A stretch of DNA of 21,120 nt from Ophiothrix spiculata. Lineage: Eukaryota; Echinodermata; Ophiuroidea; Amphilepidida; Ophiotrichidae. Under the pieces are notes generated by a model. It ran no database searches. It was given only the letters and a program-made list of their open reading frames with translations, and was not told the origin of the DNA. The position numbers and the translations under genes are program-made. The DNA is taken from assembly GCA_000969725.1 (NCBI GenBank), contig JXSR01S073153.1. One strand, given 5' to 3'. Of the stretch, positions 8,836 through 18,577 are shown piece by piece (the stretch's first letter is position 1; every line of letters begins with the position of its first letter).

Positions 8836-10345
8836 CACTTCCGGTCAAAAGTGTTTGCGCACAAAATCTTTAACCAGCTATATCTCGAGAACCGTTCATC
8901 ATTTGCGTGATATTTTTTTGGATTTATATTTTGCATATATAAATCTAAAGAACTCAGCAGGAAATGAATTTCCAGCATTTTAAAATATGGCATGCTAAAC
9001 ATACTGTATACTTCCGCACATTCAAAAACGGATTTTAAAATTTAAGTACATAAGACAAGGTTTAAGATCTGACCCCGATTTGACTGCCAAAAGTGGAAAA
9101 AACATAGATGCTTGAAATAAAGAATAATACATGTTTTTAGGGTAAAATTGTGTGTAGAATTCAAATATGAAGTAAAAAATGCATAGACATGCACTTGAAA
9201 TTTTGTCCCATTGACTAATACAGGACTGAGATTGACGAAAAAGTGGAAAAAATGGCAAAATCCATTTGTTAAAAAAATTCAAACTTTTTTATAAAGTATG
9301 TTATCAAAACAATATTCCATACACTTATGGGCCACTACACTGGGCATAAGCCTATAGTTTTATAGGGCCATATCTGTTAAGATAAAAAAGTTTGAATTTT
9401 TTTAACAAATCGCCAGATTTTTTTCACACTTAGGGGTGGGGGTAACATTTTTGCATTTATTTGCACTTTTCAAGTATATTATGAAATAAAACATGTTATA
9501 AACTTTAAGCTGACATATTTCCAAACAAAATGAGGGGTAACCCATCTCTGTAGACCCATTCTATCAAATTTTATGAGGGATCGAACATGAATTTTTCGCA
9601 AAATAGCCGTATTTTTGGCACCCTTTTGTCACGCAACATGCCGATTTTAAACAACTAGCACGAGTAAATCATGCAGCTGATTAGGATAAAACTTGTTTTG
9701 TTAAGACTATTAGATCACAGTCTGACAAAAAACAAGTATAAATTGATGATAATAATGTATTCTGTCACATTTGAGGGCAATTTATAACAACTCTTAAGAA
9801 TTTTTGTCACCGAAAAATGCCTATTTTCGGGCAAAAATGGGCATAAATCGTAAAATTTCACAAAAACGACACATTATACCAATTTTTTGGTCACAAAATT
9901 AGAAACTACAGATATTTTTACCCCAGAAATGACAAATTTCCATATAATTAACTGATTTTTTAACCCCTAAATATTTTTTTCACACTTTTGGCAGTGAAAT
10001 CGGGGTCAGATTTTGAACCTTGTCATAACTGCACATTTGTTGGAAAACTTATGGCATGTAAATGTTCTTTACAGTTACACGATGATAACGAGCACTGAAA
10101 TAATAAAGTACATACATGTAGGTACATAGCAAAAAGTGTGTGTGGTGTATTTGTAATTGGTCCAGGAAATTGGTCATATTTATGGTTATGGAAGATCTAA
10201 TATCAGAGGAAACATATATTATTTATATTGGATACAAATAGGCACCTATAAAAAACATGAATTTTTTCAGAGTCTTGGTCGTTTGATATAATAATTACAT
10301 TCTTGCCCTTATTTAAGCATGCGCAAACACTTTTGACCGGGAGTG
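8836..10345. mobile_element. Tc1/mariner-like non-autonomous element, ~1.5 kb
   Basis: The termini are inverted repeats of about 26 bases: CACTTCCGGTCAAAAGTGTT at the left, with its inverse CACTCCCGGTCAAAAGTGTT at the right. They are flanked by TA dinucleotides (8834-8835 and 10346-10347). TA target sites and a CGGTCAAAAGT-type TIR fit Tc1/mariner. Two further inverted pairs are nested inside (9054-9102 with 9974-10024; 9264-9292 with 9382-9410). No transposase frame or DDE/D motif is visible, so the element depends on enzyme supplied elsewhere or is dead. Confidence 0.85.
9054..10024. repeat. Nested inverted repeats inside the Tc1-like element
   Basis: Pair 1: 9054-9102 and 9974-10024, about 49 bases, three mismatches and one indel, centred on ATCTGACCCCGATTT. 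Pair 2: 9264-9292 and 9382-9410, 29 bases exact (ATTTGTTAAAAAAATTCAAA and onward), enclosing an 89-base loop. Together with the outer TIRs the element has three concentric palindromic levels. Confidence 0.88.
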
Positions 10346-10725
10346 TACTTACTCTTAGATCTATGAGGGGAGATCCTGGACTTCATATACCAGCCCATGT
10401 AATGACGTCAGCCATCGCGCTCAAATTTGATAAATTACCCTTTTGGTTGGAATACCAAATAGAGGGGGTGTGGTTTTCAAATGGAATATTATAAAAGCAA
10501 GCTTGCACAAGTACATGTATGATTATCATTCTGAATATCAATACCAGACCTGCACAAATGTGATGATTTCCTTGCATAGCCGGTAGCGTATGTTGGTATG
10601 ATTAACAATAAGGAGTGATTTTATGGAGATATAATTACAATTAATTGTAAAATTGCAACTTAAAACAAGTGCAAAGAGTCTAATATATAGTTGGCTTTGT
10701 TTATGAAGAATATCCATCAAATGTA

Positions 10726-11449
10726 CGAGGGTCATTCAAAAAGTTCTACCTGTTGAATCATAACATTTGTTCTATAAAAGGTAGCTACTTGAAAATTGGC
10801 AGAAATATTGCTAAGAATGTCACCTATACATGGGGAAACAATCATATAAATATCTTATCTCGATTTCTGTAGGTTACCTGAAAACCACAGTAAGGTTTGG
10901 GTACACCGGAAACAGAGAGATATCTAATGACATTACACCTGAAATTATATGTGCAGCTTATGTATGAACACTGATCTGTATACCCAAAATTTATGAAAGT
11001 TACAGAACAAATTTGAAATGAAAGTGTACCTAACAGTCCAACAAGTCATTTGTCACTGATAAAATAAACTTGTTACTGATAAAAATTACCCAGAATCTCA
11101 ATATTTGAAAGGATGTCTTGTACCCTCTCAGGTTATGAATATCAGCACACTGTGTTTCTTTATAGCGTGACTTTTCCAAGTGCATTTTTATGTGAAAAAC
11201 AAATATTTCAGTCAAAATATTGAATTAAGTTTCCCTTGTGATCTACTATGAAAATGTATTAAAATTAAAGCTTTATAATGCCACTATTTTACATCTTGTT
11301 TTAGTAAGGTCAATTTCTTCCTAAACTGTGTCTTTGGTGATTGTAATAATATTGGTGTAGGGGCTATTTGTTCCTGTTATTTTCAAGTAGCTACCTTTAA
11401 TAGAACAAAAGTTATGATAAAACAGGTTGAACTTTTTGAATGACCCTTG
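10726..11449. mobile_element. 724-bp mariner-type MITE with 71-bp TIRs
   Basis: Arms 10726-10796 and 11379-11449 match as inverted repeats over 71 bases with about six mismatches. The outer end is GAGGGTCATTCAAAAAGTTC, a sequence style known from mariner termini. TA flanks both ends (10724-10725 and 11450-11451). The interior has no transposase frame. Confidence 0.9.
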
Positions 11450-11538
11450 TATTTCTTCACTACAATTTTAAACATTTGTATGAAGTATAAAATGACCAAA
11501 TGATTTTACTATAAATTAAGTTTCCTTTATTCTTTCAG

Positions 11539-11651
11539 CAAATTACAAGTCATATTGGTGACATCAACATTTCAGGAAAAGGACAGCTGCATGACAACCA
11601 AAACCATGTCAATGCAGTGTTTACAAAGGAAGCTGTGCAACAGTTTGAAAA
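11539..11651 (+). CDS. Host gene exon B
   Basis: Acceptor TTCTTTCAG; donor AA|GTAGGT. The 113 bases enter in phase 0 and leave in phase 2. The frame reads QITSHIGDINISGKGQLHDN, QNHVNAVFTKEAVQQFE and the first two bases of a Lys codon. An in-frame TAG follows at once if the donor is ignored, which supports the splice site. It begins 87 bases after the mariner-type MITE. No domain is recognised. Confidence 0.78.
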
Positions 11652-13045
11652 GTAGGTCAGCATTGTTGTTATTTACACATGAATATTGTTGTAAAATTGT
11701 TGATAGTCGCTCAATTATACGTGCCTATCGTTTGTGGATTTAATTCGTGAACGTGTCTAACATAGCGATCATAACATACATTTCAAGGCGAAATGGTCCG
11801 TATCTACACTCATGACTTGAGTACGCTTTCACGATTTGCTGCCACAAACCATAAACACCTGTGATACAGTGCGATCTTGTCATAGATAGCTAGAGGGCGA
11901 TACTAGACTCAGTGCGATTTTATCCCAGCTTGGGGATCAAGTTGGGGATATTCAAATTTTTGCAGATGAAGCATCACATCTGCAGATTGTTGTAATGCAT
12001 GAACATTGAAAACATGCACTCATCTTTGTGTTTGCGCACAGTTCACATATTCATTTTTGCCTTTTATATTGATCAACACTAAATAGGCGGGAATTATGAG
12101 GCTTTTCTTCATCCGCAAGTAAACATAATCCCAGTTACACGCGTGCCGTAGACACTGATGTGCGAGTCACACGAGCAACGCGCGCTGCGTCTTCTGCAGT
12201 TGTGCTGTGACCAGCTACGCACACGCTTATCTGTATTAATTCACCGTGTGAAGAGGCCCGCCTATTTGGTGTTGATCAAAGTATAACGCAGGACCTTCAT
12301 CTTTTTCGTTTTGTTCTGCCAAACTTTATAGTGCAGCACGTACATGTGGTTGTAAAGAATAATTTTCTGTGTCGTAAATAAACGTTCACAAAATAAGTTT
12401 GGAAACTTTTTTTAGCCGCCTATATCTCATTTGTTTGAATTCTTGTTTGTCTATTTGATGCAGTATTTGATTAACTAACAATCTCCTCTTTAAAATGACA
12501 CCAAATTTGTAACAAGAGCTTGCTTTATGGCTGAGTAATTCCACTTAGCAGGTAGGTCACAGACAGCTTTTGACAAAATTGAGCAGTATCTATGTCATCT
12601 TGTTGATTATGATGCTATAGGATAAATCAGTGAATAGATGGATGAATAAGTTGTTTGTATTCATTAACAAGACAACGTTCACTTATCTTAATTAATAGCG
12701 ACTAAATCTCGGTATGCACAGGTCCTTGGCATCCCGTTTCACAGAAGTTTTGTTACCATGATTACCAAAATTATTGCATATTGGTGCGAATTTCAAATTT
12801 AATACATTCATGAATGCAATAACCAATAGTGGTTGATCTGTAAAGCACATAATTCACCCGATTTTGGTTGTTAAAACACCCATTAAGAACCGACTTTGTC
12901 AATACATGATATATGGCTAGTCGGATTCATGTATATTTAATATTAGGCATTGAAAATCAAATAGTGTTTTTGTGATGACCTCAATAATGTTTTTCTGATG
13001 ACCTCCACTATTATTAACGCAGCTGATTTCTGTGTTGGTCCTCAG
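11652..13045 (+). other. Intron B-C
   Basis: A 1394-base intron. Its one clear internal element is the 211-bp inverted-repeat element at 12069-12279. The remainder is AT-rich and I see no exon, RNA gene or defined repeat in it. Confidence 0.6.
12069..12279. mobile_element. 211-bp inverted-repeat element (MITE-like)
   Basis: TTGATCAACACTAAATAGGC with GGG at 12069-12091 has its inverse at 12257-12279 with one mismatch over 23 bases. Weak complementarity continues inward (GAGGCTTTTCTTCA against TGTGAAGAGGC) and outward (TTATA). The centre is GC-rich, unlike the flanks, with several CGCG/GTGCG runs. No coding potential is seen and the target duplication is unclear. Confidence 0.75.
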
Positions 13046-13154
13046 GGATGAAGAAGAAGAAGGCTGCTCAGGAGCAGAGTTTGCTGATATCAAGAATTCC
13101 ATCATAGCACTCAAGAAATATTGTGTCATAATACCTCGTGACGACAAAAGCCAG
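13046..13154 (+). CDS. Host gene exon C
   Basis: Acceptor GGTCCTCAG; donor CAG|GTACAT. The 109 bases complete the split Lys codon from exon B, then give 36 codons ending in phase 0: DEEEEGCSGAEFADIKNSII, then ALKKYCVIIPRDDKSQ. It starts with an acidic cluster and continues as a probable helix followed by a short hydrophobic strand (YCVIIP). No known motif is identified. Confidence 0.78.
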
Positions 13155-13969
13155 GTACATTTTATACAATCTTTGCTAAAATTGTTGTCAGCGATTGAAG
13201 ATATTTGATCAGAGTTTAGTAAAACCATGAAAACAATTTTCATGATTTTCTCTTAAAGGCAAAAGACTACTGTCATGGTAAGGGATATAAAATTAATGGC
13301 AAGGAGTGCTAATTTTTATCCTGGTTTGAAAAAAAGGAGGGTGAGATATATCATTGCACTGGAAAGTAGATGACTGCATCATAATTTGCCTTTAAATTCT
13401 GCGTACTTTGAGGGATTTTAACCAAACATAGGTTATAGTTGCAATATAAGAAGCTTCATTTGTTGAGGTTTAAGGTTGCATACCATGGTCAAAGATTGTT
13501 TAAAAAGGTTAAATTGTAAGATGAGAAGCTGAGGATGTCAAATCGGCCGGGAAAATCGGCAGTGTTCCCGCTAAAGCTGTATGTCGCGAAATTGGCGCAC
13601 ACGCTCAAATATTGGTGCAAGCCTCCCCAAAATAAAAAAGAAGAAAAAAGAGGGTTTACAGTTGCAGCTAGTTGCATGAGGTCCTCAAAAGAAAAGAACT
13701 TGAAATCAGCATCCCAATGTTGTGATTTCAAGTTACACAACTTTAAAGTATACTTGTTCAATTATAATACGTAAAACACAAATTTAGATCAAATATCAGC
13801 GGCGTGACTCGATACTTTATCGGCTCACACTCAATATACACAACGTTTTGGATTGAAGCTGATGAGACTTACAACATAGATCTTCGAATGAAAGTTCATA
13901 CGTGCTGGTAGATAAACATACTGAGAGGTTTAAACAGGCTTACAGCACAAGAAACATACCTATTTGATA

Positions 13970-13998
13970 TTTCGACATGTAGCACAAGTCCTCATCAG
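13970..13998 (-). ncRNA. Hammerhead-like core, left Penelope arm
   Basis: Read on the minus strand: CTGATGA (13998-13992), a stem GACTTGT/ACATGTC with one mismatch and a GCT loop, then GAAA (13973-13970). This matches the hammerhead order CUGAUGA, stem II, GAAA. Hammerhead ribozymes are reported from the pseudo-LTRs of Penelope-like elements. The T in the stem breaks one pair that is intact in the right arm. One extra G lies between CTGATGA and the stem, and stems I and III are weak, so activity is doubtful. Confidence 0.4.
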
Positions 13999-14070
13999 AA
14001 GAAATCCTGTGATGTTATGAGGATAGATGACCTTTTCTGACCTATGATGACGTCAGTCAGAACAGTTTTG

Positions 14071-14193
14071 GACAGGGAAGACAGGGAGTATCCACGTCAG
14101 GTACGGGAGGCCATTTACATCAAAAGAAAGAAACCCTCACTGAACCGTGACCAAGGATTAGAATTGCCGTCCCTCTATAATGGACTGTTCTGA
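14071..14193 (+). pseudogene. Penelope endonuclease C-terminal remnant
   Basis: The frame reads DREDREYPRQVREAIYIKRK, then KPSLNRDQGLELPSLYNGLF and TGA, 40 residues in all. The REAI.I..RKPSLNRD.GLELP pattern is the hallmark of the end of the GIY-YIG endonuclease domain in Penelope-like elements. The GIY-YIG core, the RT and everything upstream are absent, because the element is truncated and joined directly to the inverted arm at about 14066. Confidence 0.85.
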
Positions 14194-14251
14194 CTGACGT
14201 CATCATAGGTCAGGAAAGGTCATCTATCCTCACAACATCACAGGATTTCTT

Positions 14252-14280
14252 CTGATGAGGACATGTGCTACATGTCGAAA
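14252..14280 (+). ncRNA. Hammerhead-like core, right Penelope arm
   Basis: CTGATGA (14252-14258) is followed by one G, a perfect 7-bp stem GACATGT/ACATGTC closed by the loop GCT (14260-14276), then GAAA (14277-14280) and TATC. ATAT then C would give a two-pair stem III with C as the cleavage-site base, the minimal type I layout described for Penelope and retrozyme hammerheads. The extra G before stem II and poor pairing of the flanks for stem I argue for decay or a divergent form. Confidence 0.45.
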
Positions 14281-14466
14281 TATCAAATAGGTATGATTCT
14301 TGTGCTGTAAGCCTGTTTAAACCTCTCAGTATAAACATAGATCGTATAATTCATGTTCCTTGTTTGAATGTTGGTTTTTGGAGATCTCCTTTTTTCTACC
14401 TCAACATAAACTAAACTATAGTTTTTTTAATAGGATAACATCATTTTGTTGTTCTTTCTTTCTCAG

Positions 14467-14603
14467 AGTTTTCAACATCTAATTGTGTGCATTGAGTACT
14501 TCACCTTGATCCACTTTGATGCGTTACCAAGGGTGCACAAGCATCCATTAGAGTTTGCTTGTAATGACTCAAATGTGGTGGAAAACATGCACAGATTAAG
14601 GCA
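14467..14603 (+). CDS. Host gene exon D
   Basis: The acceptor follows a long pyrimidine tract ending TTTCTCAG; the donor is CA|GTAAGT, a near-consensus site. The 137 bases enter in phase 0 and leave in phase 2. The frame gives SFQHLIVCIEYFTLIHFDAL, PRVHKHPLEFACNDSNVVEN and MHRLR, with the first two bases of a Gln codon. The FQHLIVCIEYFTLIHF segment is the most hydrophobic part of the protein seen here; it looks like a buried helix or strand rather than a transmembrane span. No family is recognised. Confidence 0.8.
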
Positions 14604-15206
14604 GTAAGTTCATCATTTGTTACAGATTGAGATGTTTTGTTTGTTGGTTTTATATGAAGGGATTTGTTTAGAGGGAAATTTACAGGTGGGGGGTGTTCAA
14701 TAAGTTTGAAACCTCTGGTTAAAGGGATGAGCTATGTATTTGATTGATGAAAAAATGGGAAGTTTCATCTGCCCTTGTTTTTATGTAACAGGAGATTAAA
14801 TCTTGCCAGAGAATTCTGAGAGATGTTGGGATTTTTACCTTGAAAAACGGTTACTCGTTTGTACAACATCAAAAAGAATGGGGATGTTGATTTCAAATAT
14901 GACCGGGAAGAGGTAGATTTTGGAGCTAACTTTGCATATTTTCATATTCGGACTAGCGAACCTTCGGACTAACGAGCTGTTTTTGTATTTTTTGACTAGC
15001 GAGCCTTTTTAAAGGTTATATTTTCCCCATCAAATAATATATTTGGACTAGCGAGTCTTTGGAATAGCGAGCTGACAGATTAGTGAGCCCTCGGACTGGC
15101 TACGGACCCCTTTTTACATGTAGTTCGAAATTAAGTATCAAGTTTACAGGCTTGTGGTGTTGGGAAGTCACAGTTTTATTATATTTGTCTTACTCTATGA
15201 TTACAG
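14604..15206 (+). other. Intron D-E
   Basis: A 603-base intron. Its second half carries the degenerate GGACTAGCGAG repeat. The first half has no recognised element; GTGTTCAATAAGTTTGAAAC near 14695 resembles a mariner-like terminus, but no partner was found. Confidence 0.6.
14950..15105 (+). repeat. Degenerate GGACTAGCGAGCCTT minisatellite
   Basis: About seven variants of a 14-16 base unit: GGACTAGCGAACCTTC, GGACTAACGAGCTG, GACTAGCGAGCCTT, GGACTAGCGAGTCTTT, GGAATAGCGAGCTGAC, AGATTAGTGAGCCCTC and GGACTGGCTACGG. Two AT-rich spacers interrupt the series, at about 14981-14993 and 15009-15043. It is non-coding and inside an intron. Confidence 0.75.
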
Positions 15207-15344
15207 AATGGATGAAGATGAGCTGACGCAACCAAGCACATGCCCAAATGACGTCACCACTGACAGTCATAGCACGCCACATTTGACTCAGCTTCTGGAG
15301 GAGATCAACAAGGCTTCTGAAGAGGAACATCAGCCGAGAAGGAA
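15207..15344 (+). CDS. Host gene exon E
   Basis: Acceptor GATTACAG; donor GGAA|GTATGT. The 138 bases complete a Gln codon, then read MDEDELTQPSTCPNDVTTDS, HSTPHLTQLLEEINKASEEE and HQPRR, and leave in phase 2. A later GT at 15349 (GTAAGG) would also be possible, but only the 15344 boundary gives the phase exon F needs. The segment is acidic and Ser/Thr-rich, probably a flexible linker, with a short Leu/Glu helix (LTQLLEEINKA). A dispersed repeat begins within 10 bases of this donor. Confidence 0.78.
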
Positions 15345-15351
15345 GTATGTA

Positions 15352-15655
15352 AGGGGGGCACTCACATATGAAAGTGACGTATGAGTGCCACCGAGCACCT
15401 CGGAAGTAGGGGTCTTTCGGTGACAAATTGGGCAAAAAGGGGGTCTTTTGGTGACAAAGTGCAAAAACATGGGGGGGGGGGTCATCGGCAAAATTAAAAG
15501 TTGAATTTTTCTGTGTCAAAATTGCTAAATTAATGAAAAAATAGGATTTTTCCGGGTCAAAATAGCCAAAAAATCACAAAATTTCAACAAATTTCGCGGC
15601 ATTTCCAACAAAGTTGAGTGCCTCATGACCCCCCACCCCAACAACACCCCACCCC
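15352..15655. repeat. Dispersed repeat with GGGTCTTTCGGTGACA units
   Basis: It begins GGGGGGCACTCACATATGAA and contains GGGGTCTTTCGGTGACAAA twice with variation (15411 and 15451 region), a run of about eleven G, and GGTCAAAAT / GTCAAAATT segments. It ends in a C-rich stretch (CCCCCCACCCCAACAACACC). This kind of sequence is in my recollection a high-copy repeat in marine deuterostomes; no transposase or clear TIR is visible, so the class is unknown. Confidence 0.5.
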
Positions 15656-16742
15656 ACCTGCCGGGATGTAAACAGTGAATTCTTTAAGAAATGTGACCAT
15701 TCATCTCGAACCAGCTGTAAATGCGGCCTCCTGTCATTTTCACTTTTTCAAACATTTGTAAAGACCAAATGACACCTCATTGAACTTAACTCCGTTTCCA
15801 GAAGTCAAGTTGTGATGCGTCAAAGGTAGTAATGGAGTAAAAGATGAAACTGAGATAAATGTGTTCAAAGATCAGCAAGGCCTATGTTTCCTGTTGATGG
15901 TCTGTAGAACTTACAGATATATTTCTGATCATTTTCGTGAAGTGAAGGTGTTTTGAAGCTCCTGTGCACATTAGTTTTATTGTGCGCATTAGTTTCCCTC
16001 AAAATCTGGAAAAATTATTTTTTTTTTACCCTTTTTTATTTTTTTTCCCCGGAAACTGTGAAAAAACAACTTGAAATCCAAGGCAAATTTAAATGATCGT
16101 GTTTCCCACGATTTCCAAAATAATCGCAGCAATCTTTACAACGGTGTTGCCGATTAATTTTGACACTCAATATTTGTGTAAAGTTGTTACTTTATTTGTT
16201 CGGGTAATTTTTCATAATGGGTAAGAATTCCATATGAACTCCTGATATATTTTTACTTGCAACATAAAATTCAATTAATTTGGTTATTTATTCTGTTTTT
16301 AATTTTTAAAAAGGTCAATATTAACATTAATTATGTATCATGTAAATATATGAAAGGGTTACATGTTGAACTCCTTTCCTTAATATGTAGAATAGCACTC
16401 AGGACTTCTGTCACACACCCAAAAAAATCTTTTTTAAAAAAACGCATTGGTTTTTCAAGAGTAGGAGAGCTTTGAGACAAACTATTTATTTAATTTGGCC
16501 TTACATGTATTTTCACATTTAACGCAAAAGTACGTTTGCTGCATTTACAACTGGTGCGAGATTAGCAAACACAATTATGGCAGTAATTTTTGAGTCACTA
16601 GATGACTTGTCTTTGTACATAAGCTCTAATTGCTTCCTGTTGTATTATGCCTTCAAGTGTGTGGTAAATGTATCAAAATTAGTATCAACCCAAGACGTCC
16701 TATCAGTCGATTTACTATACCAAGATAATGTTATCTATTTGT

Positions 16743-17161
16743 GGGCTGCTCTGGCAAAATGAGAGGAAAGTCGCAAATGTACATTTTGAATAAATGGCAT
16801 CTAAAGTGAATGTAGGGTGAAAAAGTCAAATTCCGTTTTTTGACATAAAACGCATTCATGCATAAGTGTTTACCTATACCTAACATTTCGAAGGTAAACT
16901 TTCCCAGGAAGTGCAATTATTCACCGTTGATTGATTGCATGTTGCTATTATACACTGTATCTTTGAAATCGATTTTCAGCTAATTTTAATTGCAATATAT
17001 TTAGTGGACTGCTTTTGATTTTGATCTATAAATGAAGAATGGAGAAAGAAAGTGTGACAATGTTATATATCATTCAAAAGCTGAGATTATAGAGAATTAA
17101 AACATTTGATAAAATCACTTTTGAAATTGGCGACTTTCCTCTAATTTTGCCAGAGCACCCC
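16743..17161. mobile_element. 419-bp MITE with ~36-bp TIRs and 8-bp TSD
   Basis: The left end starts GGGCTGCTCTGGCAAAAT and the right end is its inverse starting GGGGTGCTCTGGCAAAAT. Similarity continues through AGAGGAAAGTCGC for about 36 bases with four mismatches. Flanks are CTATTTGT (16735-16742) and TTATTTGT (17162-17169), a 7-of-8 match that fits an 8-bp target duplication. The interior is AT-rich and non-coding. The type is probably hAT-like, by duplication length only. Confidence 0.85.
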
Positions 17162-17198
17162 TTATTTGTACTGTTCCATATTACTTTGTCTGTTCCAG

Positions 17199-17454
17199 AA
17201 GTTACGTTTTTGAAATCACCATACCAAGGCCCATACCCACATCAGACAGCAGTTCATCAAATGGTTCTGAAGAAGACATCAGGACACTCACGGAAGCTCT
17301 GGATACAGTGGAGAGGAAAATGACAATAATGAATGGTCTCAAAACCGTGTTTGGAGATAAGATGTCCATGGATTCTGAAGATTTGCAAGCATTTTATGAC
17401 GCGCCAGTATTCAGGGTTAGTGAGCTGCCCAAGGATTATGTGGATTCTCTACAG
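17199..17454 (+). CDS. Host gene exon F
   Basis: Acceptor TGTTCCAG; donor CAG|GTACAG. The 256 bases complete a Lys codon from exon E and give 85 codons to phase 0: SYVFEITIPRPIPTSDSSSS, a Ser/Glu linker, then LTEALDTVERKMTIMNGLKT, VFGDKMSMDSEDLQAFYDAP and VFRVSELPKDYVDSLQ. This is the longest exon seen. A beta-like stretch precedes a Ser-rich linker, then a charged helix with coiled-coil-like spacing. I cannot name the family. The stop that follows the donor read-through is far away (17665-17667), so the splice call rests on phase agreement with exon G. Confidence 0.82.
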
Positions 17455-17639
17455 GTACAGCAGCCGTTGCATGTGCCCTTTAAGCATATCATTTTTGCTT
17501 CATTTGTTTCTTTTTATATGTTGTGCATTGTCTGCTTTTACAAAAGGTGTGCAAACAAACAAACAAAGCTTGTTTGTTTGATAGCTTGTGTAGCTTCATC
17601 ATATAGCTACAACAAGCTACAACATCTTGATTCAGAGCT

Positions 17640-18577
17640 GCCTCCCCAGTATAGCTCATTTGCATAATGTGACCATATTTGTCATGTAACTTCAACAGCC
17701 AACAACACAGCTTGCCTCCCCAGTATAGCTCATTTGCATAATGTGACCATATTTGTCATGTAACTTCAACAGCCAACAACACAGCTTGCCTTCCCAGTAT
17801 AGCTCATTTGCATAATGTGACCATATTTGTCATGTAACTTCAACAGCCAACAACACAGCTTGCCTCCCCAGTATAGCTCATTTGCATAATGTGACCATAT
17901 TTGTCATGTAACTATAACAGCCAATAAGACAGCTCGTCTCCCCAGTATAGCTCATTTGCATAATGTGACCATATTTGTCATGTAACTACAACAGCCAACA
18001 AGACATCTTGCCTCCCCAGTATAGCTCATTTGCATAATGTGACCATATTTGTCATGTAACTACAACAGCCAACAACACAGCTTGCCTCCCCAGTATAGCT
18101 CATTTACATAATGTGACCATATTTGTCATGTAACTTCAACAGCCAACAACACAGCTTGCCTCCCAGTATAGCTCATTTGCATAATGTGACCATATTTGTC
18201 ATGTAACTACAACAGCCAACAACACAGCTTGCCTCCCCAGTATAGCTCATTTGCATAATGTGACCATATTTGTCATGTAACTACAACAGCCAACAACACA
18301 GCTTGCCTCCCCAGTATAGCTCATTTGCATAATGTGACCATATTTGTCATGTAACTTCAACAGCCAACAACACAGCTTGCCTTCCCAGTATAGCTCATTT
18401 GTATAATGTGACCATATTTGTCATGTAACTACAACAGCCAACAACACAGCTTGCCTTCCCAGTATAGCTCATTTGCATAATGTGACCATATTTGTCATGT
18501 AACTACAACAGCCAACAACACAGCTTGCCTCCCCAGTATAGCTCATTTGCATAATGTGATCATATTTATCATATAAA
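17640..18577 (+). repeat. 74-bp minisatellite, about 12.7 units, octamer box
   Basis: Units start at 17640, 17714, 17788, 17862, 17936, 18010, 18084, 18158, 18231, 18305, 18379, 18453 and 18527. The period is 74 bases, except one 73-base unit with a deleted C. Identity between units is very high; variable sites include ACTTCAAC/ACTACAAC/ACTATAAC. Each unit has CTCATTTGCATAATGTGACC, which contains ATTTGCAT, the octamer bound by POU-family factors. The box is altered in the units starting 18084 (ATTTACAT) and 18379 (ATTTGTAT). The last unit decays after about 50 bases. Confidence 0.97.

Larger units (their letters stand above)
8774..11538 (+). other. Intron A-B, filled by two DNA transposons
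   Basis: This 2765-base intron holds a 1.5-kb Tc1/mariner-like element and a 724-bp mariner-type MITE. About 380 bases lie between them (10346-10725), in which I see no exon or clear repeat. None of its short open frames carries a transposase motif. Confidence 0.7.
13921..14330 (+). mobile_element. Penelope-like retroelement relic, foldback form
   Basis: Two arms of about 147 bases (13921-14066 and 14184-14330) are inverted copies of each other. They run from CTGAGAGGTTTAAACAGGC at the left edge to its inverse at the right edge. The insert is flanked by the direct repeat ATAAACATA (13912-13920 and 14331-14339), a likely target duplication. Between the arms lies a plus-strand coding remnant resembling the C-terminus of Penelope GIY-YIG proteins. 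An inverted partial copy joined upstream of a 5'-truncated copy is a known insertion form for Penelope-like elements with their pseudo-LTRs. Confidence 0.82.
13155..14466 (+). other. Intron C-D with Penelope relic
   Basis: A 1312-base intron. Bases 13155-13910 hold no supportable feature; short frames at 13489-13774 on either strand lack family signatures. The Penelope-type relic occupies 13921-14330, followed by about 136 bases up to the next acceptor. Confidence 0.6.
15345..17198 (+). other. Intron E-F
   Basis: A 1854-base intron with a dispersed repeat at its start and a 419-bp MITE near its end. Between them (about 15656-16742) there are T-runs near 16018-16046 and otherwise unremarkable AT-rich sequence. 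I see no exon, RNA gene or inverted repeat there. Confidence 0.6.

Noticed and set aside
13489-13774. Overlapping 79- and 90-codon frames on both strands
   Set aside because: No motif, no splice context and mutual overlap; no support as genes.
14690-14720. Mariner-like terminus GTGTTCAATAAGTTTGAAAC
   Set aside because: No inverted partner was found within the intron and no TA-flanked element could be delimited.
17308-17667. 119-codon frame reading through the exon F donor
   Set aside because: The part after 17454 runs into intron and minisatellite sequence; exon G continues in phase from 17454, so splicing is preferred.
17640-18577. CRISPR array
   Set aside because: The 74-bp units are identical head to tail with no unique spacers, in an animal-type intron; it is a minisatellite.
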